Shown here in pieces: positions 1 through 10,900 of a stretch of 64,000 nt of DNA. The notes under the pieces are model-generated. The model was given only the letters and a program-made list of their open reading frames with translations, ran no database searches and was not told the origin of the DNA. The first letter of the stretch is position 1, and each line of letters starts with the position of its first letter. The DNA comes from Jackrogersella multiformis. Taxonomy: Eukaryota; Ascomycota; Sordariomycetes; Xylariales; Hypoxylaceae. A program made the position numbers and the translations under genes. Location of the stretch: assembly GCA_902806575.1 (NCBI GenBank), contig CADCXD010000001.1:4712001-4776000 (forward strand). The letters run 5' to 3'.

Positions 1-1282
1 GGCTGGCGACCTGCGCCGTCGCCGGCAGCCGGAGCCCCGAGATCACCGTGCAGTCCCCGATGCCGTACACGTCGGGCAGCAGCAGCGCGGCGGCGTCTTG
101 CGATTGGCCTGGCTCCGGCTCTGGCGTCGATGCTGTACCATGGGGGATTACACGCACGCCGAGGGTATTGATGTCTGTGACGATGCCGCCTGTCTTCGCG
201 TCTTTTTGCAGCTGCATGTCGGAATCCGAAGAAGGCAGCTTGAAGGTCTTGCTCTCCAGCTTCTGCACGAGAGGGTTCTGCATCAGCCCTGTGCTCCATA
301 CCACGATGCCGGCGCCGATCTCCTCGTCGCCGTACTCCTTGACCTTCAGCTTCAGGCAGCCCTCGCAATCGTCGTCGGGCCGGATCCGCGTGAGGTGGTG
401 TTCGGTCTTGACCTGGATGCCCTCCCTGTTGAACCGGTCCATGGCGTAGTCCGCCAGGGTCTTGTCAAACATCGGGAGCACCTTGGGCGCCACATCGTAC
501 ACGGTGATGCTGACGAATCCCATCAGCTCCGGGTACGTCTTCGTGAGGTCGTCGCGGACCAAGTCGTGCAGCTCCGCGGCGAACTCTATGCCGGTCGGGC
601 CGCCGCCTACTATGGCGAAGTGGAGCAGCTTCTTGCGGTCCTCGTCGGTCGTGACGGGGAGCGCGGCTTTCTCGAAGTTCTGAAGAACCTTCATGCGGAT
701 CTTGCGGGCGTCGCCGACGTCCCGCAGGAAGTTGGCGTGTTCGCGCACCCCTTCTATCCCGAACGTCTGGCTGTAGGCGCCCGCTGCGATGATCAGCTTG
801 TCGTACTGGACCTCGAACATGTCCCCTTTCGCAGGTCGCGTCCTCGAGGCGAGAGCGTCCGACGTATTAGCCTCTACGCGGACGACCTTGCGCGTGAAGT
901 CGATGTCGTCGGCCCACCCCTGGTGGAAGTGATCCAGGCCGAGCCTCCGAACCGGCTCGAGCACGGCCCGGAACTCCAGAGTCCCGACCGCGGTGCCCGC
1001 GAGCAGCGGTGTGAAGACGAAGTACGAGCGAGGCGAAATCATGATGCGCTCGAACTTCTTCGGGTCGAGGCTACGAGCGAGCCCGTATCCAGACCATCCC
1101 GAACCTAATATCACCACGCGTTCCCTTTTGCGCTCGCTCTTCGTGGCCGTGCTGGCCATTCGCAGCCCGCACGAGACACATATTTGGTGCTTGAAGCCGG
1201 ATGAGTTTAGGAGTGAAGCTCTTGTCCTCGTTGGTAAACAACGGTTTGCCCTGATAGCACCACCCGTTTGAGATGTTGCCAT
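1..1282 (-). CDS. Type II (alternative, rotenone-insensitive) NADH:ubiquinone oxidoreductase, C-terminus cut by the window edge
   Basis: NDH-2 enzymes are single-chain FAD proteins on the inner mitochondrial membrane that pass electrons from NADH to ubiquinone without pumping protons. About 427 codons are present and remain open to the window edge; fungal family members usually run about 500-580 aa, so perhaps 100 C-terminal residues are missing. The ATG at 1282 was chosen because it is followed by an Arg/Ser/Thr-rich, acid-poor stretch of about 45 residues like a mitochondrial presequence. The first dinucleotide fold has VVILGSGWSG (about residues 56-65). The family-typical SPRSYFVFTPLL comes next, then a second Rossmann motif, VGGGPTGIEFAAEL, near residue 223. 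No intron is needed. It is divergent from the monooxygenase at 2400. The sequence alone does not decide between an internal (NDI) and an external (NDE) form; the presequence slightly favours internal. Confidence 0.88.
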   Translation of the reverse strand, partial: MATSQTGGAIRANRCLPTRTRASLLNSSGFKHQICVSCGLRMASTATKSERKRERVVILGSGWSGYGLARSLDPKKFERIMISPRSYFVFTPLLAGTAVGTLEFRAVLEPVRRLGLDHFHQGWADDIDFTRKVVRVEANTSDALASRTRPAKGDMFEVQYDKLIIAAGAYSQTFGIEGVREHANFLRDVGDARKIRMKVLQNFEKAALPVTTDEDRKKLLHFAIVGGGPTGIEFAAELHDLVRDDLTKTYPELMGFVSITVYDVAPKVLPMFDKTLADYAMDRFNREGIQVKTEHHLTRIRPDDDCEGCLKLKVKEYGDEEIGAGIVVWSTGLMQNPLVQKLESKTFKLPSSDSDMQLQKDAKTGGIVTDINTLGVRVIPHGTASTPEPEPGQSQDAAALLLPDVYGIGDCTVISGLRLPATAQVAS

Positions 1283-2399
1283 ATCAACCTAGGTTGATTA
1301 ATATATTTATAAAAAAAAAAGGGGGTAAATGAGATCTCAAGGTTTTAAGAAAGTGTAGACATGATGTTTAGTTTCTATGTAGGAATCCCAATGAAAAGCA
1401 AAGGTGACGTTGAAGTGACGAAAATAACCCGGGCGGACCATCCCCGGGGTGTCCACTTTAAGCCCATTGTTGCAAATTTCTTCAGGTCAAATGGTGAATG
1501 GGTAGCAGCTGACTGAGATGAGGCATTGAGGCTAAGACATCCGTATCGTTATCGCCTCATCCATATTAAAGTACATACCGGTACGGGGCTAGTGCTATGG
1601 ATACCGCCGGTCGCACTATCTATCCGTTTCCGCGCCACTCCGGGAGCTCGGGGTATAAGTGGGTCAAATCTGTTCCGGTGTTTCCGTAGCGTCATCTTGA
1701 TAAGTAACAAAATAACTCAGTGGCTCTTATTATTTAACCTCTCAGTGACTTGTCACTTGATTACCTAAATATGGTTTCCCGAATCTCCTTCTCATTTGCT
1801 AAGTGTTTATTTAATGCGAGTACCCAAAGAGCATAATGTCGGATTAAGTATAAACAGTGCGTACACCGTAATAATAATACTGATCTGTACCGTGCACTTA
1901 TATCCCTCGGGTCAATTATTTTAGGTAATTTATTTGCGTTACGGCTGGTGGTAGGTGCCGATTACGTAATTGGGGGATAGCTAGCAGCAAAGTTTAGCAC
2001 AATATAACCCGACACTCATCAAAATACTTTATCCGATATATTGTGTGGGGCTTGTAAAAGGGGGCCGTTACCTACAGAAAATCTTACGGTATGGGTAAGT
2101 CTGGTAAGTATGCTGCCTTGTTGGATTTCTTGATAAGTACATACTCGAAGCACCGTCTCCTATCGAATACATATATACAGTATTATAGACATGTAAATAT
2201 ATTCCTATCCCTCTAGTAAATTCGTTCAAATGATAGGTCGATAGGAGGGACGGAGATCTGCCGTACCTTCCCCGCACCTTATGTATATGAGGTACCTCCT
2301 CATGTTCCGGCCCGTCAGCAGCAAGTTCTACTACTTACCATAGGACCCGTCACCCTTCCATCATATATTTAAGCACATATTAATCCCTCTCTCCTCCCA
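1283..2399. promoter_or_regulatory. Divergent intergenic region between NDH-2 and the monooxygenase
   Basis: This 1.1 kb spacer should hold both promoters. It includes an A10G5 run near 1311-1325. It is clearly more AT-rich than the flanking genes, especially 1700-2060. A TATA-like atatttaag lies near 2364-2372, about 30 bases before the monooxygenase ATG, followed by a pyrimidine-rich stretch (ccctctctcctccc). No convincing gene was seen inside. Confidence 0.5.
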
Positions 2400-4483
2400 A
2401 TGGCCGAAAAAATCGACGTGTTGATCTGCGGCGGCGGGTCGGCCGGCCTATGCGCCGGGGTGTGGCTAGCGCGGTGCGGGATCGACTTCCGGATCCTGGA
2501 AAAGCGGGTCGGGCCGCTGGAGACGGGCCAGGCGGACGGCGTGCAGTGCCGGACGGTGGAGATCTTCGAGAGCTTCGGGCTCGCGGAGACGCTGCTCAAG
2601 GAGGCCTACCACGCCGTCGAAGTCGCGTTCTGGGCTCCGGCCGAGAGCGCCGGCGGCGGCATCGCGCGCACGAATTACGCGGCCGACACCGCGCCCGGCT
2701 TGAGCCACCTGCCGCATGTCCTCCTGAGCCAGGCCAGGATCAACGAGCTGCTGACAGGCGAGATGGAGAGGGCGGCGGGGCGGCCGTGCATCGAGTACGG
2801 CTACGAGGTTCAGGGGCTAGAGGTCGATGGCAGCCGTGCCGAGGACAAAGATGCTTACTGCGTTACTGTCAGGGGGTCGAAAGACGGCGCCGAGAAGGTA
2901 TACCACGCGAAATACGTCCTGGTGAGCCAACTTTTCCCTCTCAATTAAATTTGCGCACCAGCACATACCTACTGAGTACCTACCTACCTACCTACCTCAC
3001 CCCCCTAACATAACACGCAACAGGGCAGCGACGGCGCCCACAGCGTCGTCCGCAAGTCTCTCGGGATCGCGATGGTCGGCGACACGAGCGACGCGGTCTG
3101 GGGCGTGATGGACGTGTACCCGCGGACAGACTTCCCCGACATCCGGAAGAAGGCGGTGGTCAGCTCGGCGGCCGGCACGCTGATGGTGATCCCGCGCGAG
3201 GGCGACTTCCTCGTGCGCTTCTACATCGAGCTTCCCGGCGCCGCGCCGCACGCCGTCACACTGGGGCAGCTGCACGAGCGCGCGCGCCTGATCCTGCGCC
3301 CGCACGCGCTGGACGTCGCGGAGACCGAGTGGTGGTCCGCGTACGCGATCGGCCAGCGCCTGGCCGGGGGTTTCCACCGCGACTGCCGCGTGTTCCTTGG
3401 CGGCGACGCCTGCCACACGCACTCGCCCAAGGCCGGGCAGGGCATGAACGTCAGCCTGCAGGACGGCTACAACATCGGGTGGAAGCTGGCGGCGGTGCTC
3501 CGCGGGCGGGCCGACCCGGCGCTCCTCGGCACCTACGTCTCCGAGCGCCAGAAGGTCGCCGCCGAGCTGATCGACTTCGACCGCGAGTGGACCCGGCTCT
3601 TCTCGTCGGTGCGTCGCCGCGAGCGAGGCGTCGATCCGAGGCGGTTCCAGGAGCAGTTCGTGCTAGCCGGCCGCTACACCTCGGGCCAGGCGATCCACTA
3701 CGCCGAGTCGATGATCGTCGATGCGGCGTCGAGCGAGGCGCTCCTGGCCACCGGCTTGACCGTTGGCATGAGGTTCCCCAGCGCGCAGGTGATTCGGTTC
3801 TGCGACGCTCGCGCGATGCAGCTAGTCCGAGCCTTGCCGGCTGACTCCCCGTGGCATGTCGTCGTGTTTGTTGGGGATATTCGCGATTCGGGGGCTTTGG
3901 CACGGCTACAGACTGTTCGTATACTAAGTCTTATTCAGTTCGTAGGCTGGGGTTTCCGGCCTCGATTTAAGGAGAATACTGACTAAAATGTGCCAGCTTT
4001 CAACGACCCTTGAAAACATCGTCAATGTCTTTACTCTATCAAACGTCGACCGAGATGTTATCATCAACTCCATTCTCGTCCTCTCATCGGGCCGGACAGA
4101 AATCGAACAAGACTTGATCCCGCCTATCTTCACGCCCATCATAAGCAAATGGAGAATGAAATGTGTGAATCAGTTCCTTGAATCCTATCAAATACCCATA
4201 ATATCATCCAAAATACCAATACTTACACGTATTCCAGCTCTCTTCAAAGTGTTCGTTGACGAGGAGGGCTACAACGCGCCTCACGGCCACGCATACGAGA
4301 AATACGGAATAAATCCGAGCGTAGGCGCTGTAGTTGTTGTTCGTCCAGATCATTGTAAGTAGTTCCTCGTCTATTCTGCCCCCCTCAACTGCTTACATCG
4401 AATTAGATATCTCCAAAATTTGCTCGTTGAAGGATGTTGGTGTTGTTCTGGATTTCTTCGATAGGTTCATGAAACGGATATAA
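2400..4483 (+). CDS. FAD-dependent aromatic hydroxylase, phenol 2-monooxygenase family
   Basis: Predicted NADPH-dependent flavoprotein that ortho-hydroxylates a phenolic substrate; the substrate cannot be read from sequence. Proposed exons are 2400-2921, 3024-3941, 3997-4162, 4238-4354 and 4407-4483, totalling 1800 nt (599 aa), normal for the family. The N-terminal FAD motif is CGGGSAGLCAGVWLA. Intron 1 splices in phase to restore YVLGSDGAHS, the DG motif. GGDACHTHSPKAGQGMN is the second FAD motif. The C-terminus resembles the thioredoxin-like phenol-hydroxylase dimerisation domain (SSGRTEIEQDLIPPIF, KVFVDEEGYNAPHG, KYGINPSVGAVVVVRPDHY). Introns 1 and 5' parts are well supported. Intron 3 (4163-4237) is 75 nt and in frame, so it could be retained. 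The third, fourth and fifth exons are visibly less GC-rich than exons 1-2. No recognisable pathway partner is adjacent. Confidence 0.85.
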
Positions 4484-4955
4484 CGTTGGCTCAAGGGACC
4501 TTAATTACATGAATATTCCCAGCTTCAAATTACCCTCCTCAAATTTTACATATCGTGACTCTACTACGGAATAAATATCCCTTATAAGGCTCTTCGTCAA
4601 TAAGACAGCCGTTAGTCAACTACCTAAGGGGTAGAAAAATCCCTACCCCTGATTTAGGCCGACCCACTTCTTTCAGACCCTGACAGACTGATCCTACCCT
4701 TAGTTGGCCTATTCTTGTCGATGGAAAGTCGTATATTTACCTAGATGACGAACATAAATAACACATTTGAGTTAAAATAAACTCATAAATAAAAGAAACA
4801 AGTGTAGTTCAAGGTAAATCAACCCATATATTTTATAGCAAGAGTAAGGTATCTATCAACAGCTACAGTAGTCCTCGCGAACTAGACACGCAAATTATGT
4901 ACGAAGAACCAACCCTAACACAACCACCCTCCTTCACATCCCCCTTTACCTTCCC
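4484..4955. other. Convergent 3' spacer between the monooxygenase and midasin
   Basis: AT-rich spacer between two genes pointing at each other. It should hold both 3' untranslated regions and polyadenylation signals, for example the AATAAA-like strings around 4775-4800. No gene was seen. Confidence 0.5.
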
Positions 4956-7900
4956 CTAAGAATTAACCTCCGCGAACCAAGTCCTCAGCAGCCCGGCCAA
5001 CGCGCCGGGGAGGTCCTCGAGGTTATGCACGATGAGGTAGTACTGGAAGGGGAAGGTGTCCAGGTAGAACTCGGTGCGGATCTCGTCGTTGCCCATGAAC
5101 CGGACTTTTTTGAGGTTGACGACGCTCTGCTTGTCCTTGCTGTTCGTCGTGTCGTCCATGATGATGAACACGATCATGATGCGCTCCTCCATCGCCTCCC
5201 GCAGCAGCACGCGTATGTGCTCGTGCGCCGCCGAGGGCGTCAGCCCGTCCGACAGGATAAGTGCCAGTTGCCAGAGGTCCTCGGAGCCGCGGCTCGTGCT
5301 CTGCTGCCGAGCGAGGCGGAATCGCTCGATCGTCTGCTTGATGAGGAGCTCGATGTCCGTGTAGTCTTGCTGGAACGCGAATTTCTGCAGCACCTTGGCG
5401 CCGGCGTCGTGCGAGGCGAACGGCTCGGTGAACTCGTGAGCCATGAAGACGTTTGCGCCGAACCCGAGGATGCCGATCTGACCGACTTCTAGCACGGTGA
5501 GGGCTCGGGAAACCATGACGAGAGATTCGAGTGCCAGTTTGCCAGAGCTAGACTCGCCCATACTCTTGCTGTCATCAACGCAAAGCAAGATCTGGTAAGT
5601 GCGCTTAGTTGGAATGGCTCTGCGCATCCAAATTTTGTCCCTCTTGTAACTAGAGGCGATGTAGGGAATAATCCGCTTGATATTGAGGCGTTTACCAGTT
5701 CGGTATGATCCAGACAGTTTTGTTGATTGAGAGGGGGTAAGAATTAGACGCAATTGAGACGTCAGAGATAGTGAGAGCGAGTGGGTTTTGCCCTGGAACG
5801 ACGTCCATTGGTGCATGGCATCATCGAAGTTCCCCAATTCCATATTTGGCTCTGTTAGATGAGTCGATGATAGCTGCGTAGAGGTCTCCTGGATCTCTTC
5901 CTCTACCTCTTCTGAAGGCGGCTCTCCGTCCGTAGGAGGGGTGGTGTCCCGATTGTAAGCACCTTGGCGAGTTGATACCCCGGTAGGCCTCTCATCTTTC
6001 TGTTTATCTTGCTGGTCCTGGTGGTCGATGGGTTCCGAGGTATCCATCTTGTCTCCGTCCATATCATCTGTCTCGACTTCTTCCTCGGGTATGATTCGGC
6101 TATCAGCAGGTTGATCCTCGTCATCGATTGCCATTGACTCGTCAATTTGCTGTTTTTGCTCCTCGTTAGAAGTACCCATTGCCTGGGCATCGGCAGCAGA
6201 TTCGTCATTCTGAATGTGCTGGTACTCTTGAATGGCAGATTCTTTTTCAGCATTTGACGTCTGTTCTTGGGACTCTTGTTCCTGGGCTTCCTTAATGTCT
6301 CTTTGTTGTCTGTGCCACTTCTCGAGAGCATCTCCGAGTGCTTTAAAGGGCTGACTCGTTGATGAATCTCTAGCGTCATCATCAAGCTCTGTCTGAGAAG
6401 GCTGTTCTTGGGCTTTCGAAATATTGCCCTTCTTGCCAGCCGATGTGTCTTGGTCAGCCGCATTCTCGCCCATATCTCCATCTTCTCGTTGGGCAGCATC
6501 ACTTTGAGCGTTATTGGCCTTTTCGGTTTGGTTAGGATCCTGATCTTGCCCGCCACCCTTCACATCACTTGGTGCGGCCTCCTCGTTGTTAGCGTTGATG
6601 TCATCATTTGACGGTAATTCGGCCATCTCAAGTTCTTCCAGTGGGTTATCTGGCTGCTCATCCTCCTGAATCTTAGACTCTTCCTCCTTTTCTGCGCTTT
6701 CGTCTAATTCCTCATTATCATCACCAGCGTCCGCCGGTGCCATATCCATCTCGGTATCTTCCCCATTTTCGCTCTCGTCTTCGCCCATCTGTTTCTCGTT
6801 CTGCTCTTCTTGGTCTACGTCTGAGAGCTTATCTAGCTCATCGTCGCTGATTGATGACATTGAATCGTTATCATTCCCGTCTATATTTAAGTCGTCAGGT
6901 AGCGCCAAGGTATCCTGCTCTTGTACGTTTTGGTCCTGCTTGTTGGCTTCATCTTGTTGTTGGACCTCTTCATCCTCATCTGCAGCAGGATTCTCATCCA
7001 TATTTTCATCGTCCTGATTTTCGTCTTCCCCAGGTTCGTTTTCCTGAGTATCGGCCTGCGTGTCAGCAGCTACCTGTTCGTCGTTCTTTTTCTGCCCTTT
7101 AGGTTTCTCTCCTTTCTGGTCTTTTTCAGCATCCTCCTCGTTCTCTCCATCCCACATTTTCTCATCTACGGCCGAAGGATCTAAGTCATCAACTTCGCCA
7201 GCTTCTTCGTCCATCTCATCACCAATCTCGTCCTCGTCGCCCGACTTCGAGTCTTCTTCTTTATCTTCGCCACCCTCTATGCTTTCCAGATCGCCTTCGA
7301 GTTCTTGGTCGGCCATATCGACAGCATCTTTTTCGTCTTCCATTTCTTGATTAGGTTCTTTATTTGCCTCTTGTGCTAGTTCGGACAAATCTTCGTCGGG
7401 CTGGATATCCTTGCTAATATCCTCGGCACCCTCTCCATCTCCAAGGCCTGTCCCATTCTCGAGCTGCCCAGTCTCACCAGATGTCTCATCAGACTTCTCT
7501 TGGGGGGTGCAAAAGCCCTCAGACGCGAGCTGGGTGAAATTCTTGCCTAGTTTATAGCCAAGCTTGCAGGTATTTCCGTGCACACGGGAAAACGTGTCGA
7601 TTGACTGGCTGCAAGTAGTCTGGTACTGGCTTATGATCGGGGTGATGACTGCCATCAAAGCCGTTGAGATGCTATTTATAGAAGAGTCATCCAAGTCTGC
7701 TTGGCTGAAAAGGTCGATAATAGCTGCTATACTTCTTTCGATCTGGCCCATACGTAGAGCTTGTAGGGAGGCAGCCATAGCATCGCCGTGTTTGATTAAC
7801 CATCCAGGTTCCTCTTGAGAAGCAGGCAACTTAATAACCGTCCTCTTAAACTGCTCAATGGTGACCAGAATGCCATCGCAAAGGTTCTTTGTAGCAAGAA

Positions 7901-10900
7901 GGATGGAATCGACTTGTTTAGTCGCCAGATCCGGAGTGGATATCGACTGTTCATCTATCCTTGTCCAAAGCTGGATTTGCTCGAGTAGGAACGCTAGCGC
8001 CGGCCATCTTCGACGCGCATCATTTAACACATTTCGGAATTCGTTGAATGATGAATTAACGGACGTTTCCAGTTGTGACCTTTCGAGTGAGGTGAGACCA
8101 TTGGGAAAAGTGGACAACGAACTCCATTGAGTAGAGATGGCAATCATTCTTTCCAAGAAGGTGTTGAGCTGGGTAAGAACTATTTTGTTGTCGATGTTTC
8201 CGATCTTACCGTGAAGCTCGATCAAGTGTATACCAACTTTAATAACCTGGACTAGCCAGATAGTGGCTCTCTCGTAGTTACCAGACAGCGTCTTGACCTT
8301 GACTTTGTTGCCACCTTTCAAAGATCCAATCAAGTTGATATGATTTGAACAGGTTGACAATGCGCCATAGTTCCTAAGCGATCTTGCCAATTCGCGCCTT
8401 TGGCCCAGGGCAATATGAAGTATGCCTTCGATAAACCCGATGCTCCTGTCAACCTCTGCAGCGGTTAGGTCATCCGAATGATCTTGGGAAGCATTCCTAA
8501 CTCGAGGTGCGAGATCAAGCATCTTATGGTAGTAGTAATCTATACTCCTGAGTCCCTTGAAAGACTCCGAATCAAATGTCTCCGAAGTAGCAAACACCAC
8601 GGAAAGTGTATTTTGCCGAGATAAAGCATCAGTACCAAGATTGAATGGGATCCCCATCTGCCTAGCTTCCTTCAAAGTCTCGGCAAATAGTTTTCGTTTG
8701 CGTGACTTCAAATGTTTCACTAGGGTCTTGTTCTCGTCGTTAAGGACTCCAGGCGTCTCCTTGCGAAGTTCAAGAGCTGACGACTCGAGATTGGAGAGGA
8801 AAGAATCAATAGCTTCACTAGCATCCAAGGTAGATTCAGGGATGCGGCTTAGCCTGGCCATAATGTCGGTTGTCCTCTGAACGTTAGCTAGTCTTCGGAA
8901 GTCGTCTGTCCATCTAGAAATGCTCTTAGAGCACATGGACATCGCAGTCTGGTCAATTATCACTGCCTTTCCTTGGATATCAGTGGGCTGAGTATCATCG
9001 AGTACCTCATCCGGCAAACCACCTTCGATGATTGGCTTCATAGGCTGGCCTAAAATTTCCCTGAATTTTCGCACAATCCTAAAAAGCTTATGATGGGATT
9101 TGCGAGCACTCTCTCGCAAGGCGACGATGTTCGTGTCTTTCCAACTTGCCACAAGAAGAACATCTTTCATCTGCTTCTCCAAGGGGCTTCTACCAGTACG
9201 GATTTTATCGTCGACAGCTTTCGTATACCTTGAGTAGAAACTGATAAAGTTCCGGATTCCATCTTGAATCGATGATATCGAAGGATAGTCTACTGTAAGT
9301 AACTGTAGCTGTCTGTGGAGTTGCTTTAGAAGGCTGAGCCGGCTTGCGAATTGACCGATAGCTGCCGAAGAAAAATAAGTTTCCAATTCGTTGAGCAGGT
9401 TGGAAACATGTTGTGAAATATCTTCTCCGGCCTGAACTAGAGTCAGTGGCACGGCAATGATGGCCTGGTAAGCGATGAACCACCAAGCAGTGGCATCCTC
9501 TTCACTTTTCTTGACTTCCATGTCGAACAGCTTGCCCCACGTTGACAGCTCTAGCCGTCGCCAACTAATAAGTAAATCCGTCAGTCGGTTATATAATGGC
9601 AATACACCATATGTCTTGCTTGCCCAGCCGCCAAATTGCCATTCGTAGACGAATGCATGCAGCTGCTCAACTTTCAATATCATTTGGGCGAGAGGATCGG
9701 AATGTCTAAGTTCGAGTACTTTGTCGCAAGATGACACAGTATCAGCCAGTGGCTGCAGATGACCAATTTCGTCAACTTGTTGAAGCTGCCTAAAGCGAGC
9801 GCGGATGTCACTGATTAGGCTGACGAGCTTCCGCACCTCGGGGAAGTTACCGTCCGTGTAGAAGTTGTAGTTGGCCGGACAAGTACCAGAACCTAACTCT
9901 TGCAGTCTTTCATCTAGGGCCAATAACGTGGCGGGAAGCAGATTTCGGTCTGCGATGGTAGGATCTACATCTGCCGATACCTTTGCAGCGAACATCTTGT
10001 TGAGATTTATGATGCTCTCGAACGGGTCTCGGGGGGTGAGGAAGATGTCTCTATGCAATCGTGCCAACTTGATGGCCAGCGCTCTCGCGTCGCCGATCTT
10101 GGGCTTCTCTGTATGGGAAAGCTTATTGTCCTCGTCGAAGCTTGGGAACAACTCATCAAAAGCCTCCTGCTCTGCTGCTTCTTCCTCGTCGAGCCCACCC
10201 CGATAACGGTACCAGCTTTTCTTCGACTCTTCAGCTTTCTGGTCTGCTTCAAGTTTCTGAGCCCATTGATCATACAATGAATGGATTGCCTGGAATGTAT
10301 TTTGTTTGACCTTTTCTAGTCCGTTCGAGCCTTCTATGGCTACAACCATGCTAGCATAATAGAGGAACTCTAAGCTGTGAGACGAAACTGACGGTATAGT
10401 CGAGACTTCTAGTCTACCGCCAAGGAAAGGTGCCAGGCTGAGCAATGCCTTTGATGGAATATCATGATCTACAACTTGTAAGGTAGCCTCTCGTCCTAGG
10501 TACAAGCCGAGTTCCAGACAATGGATCATGTTGAGAACTGGTGAGATTATGTCTTCATACGCGCGGTATTTCTGTTTCAGGCGGAACCCGATCCTCGACA
10601 CGTTCTCGTGAATGACATGCAGTTGTTGCGTGGCCGCCTCCGAGCCTGAACAATGCTGAAGAAGGATCAAGTCAATGTCTGCCTTGAGAACAACATTCAA
10701 CAGATTATTAAACTCTGCTTGGATTTTAGGAAGTTCGGAATCCTCTGGGCGATACACAGCTCGGACTGCACTAGGAGGAGGCCCAAAAGCTGCAATTTCT
10801 TCTTCTAGTATTTCACACCGGATATTCGTGGACTGCCCGGTCGAGAACTTCTCGAACTGTTGTAGAGCTTCGAGCCTCCCTTGCAAGCCTTGTATGAGTT

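Noticed and set aside
98..1108. Long plus-strand open frame antisense to NDH-2
   Set aside because: It is the shadow of the GC-rich minus-strand gene; the minus frame carries all NDH-2 motifs and the plus frame has none.
3988..4362. Separate small gene downstream of the monooxygenase
   Set aside because: It reads as the C-terminal domain of the same protein once the 55-nt intron 3942-3996 is removed in frame.
2400..4483. Recent bacterial origin of the monooxygenase
   Set aside because: Four fungal-type introns and a fungal-style C-terminal domain argue against recent transfer; high GC in the 5' part alone is weak evidence.
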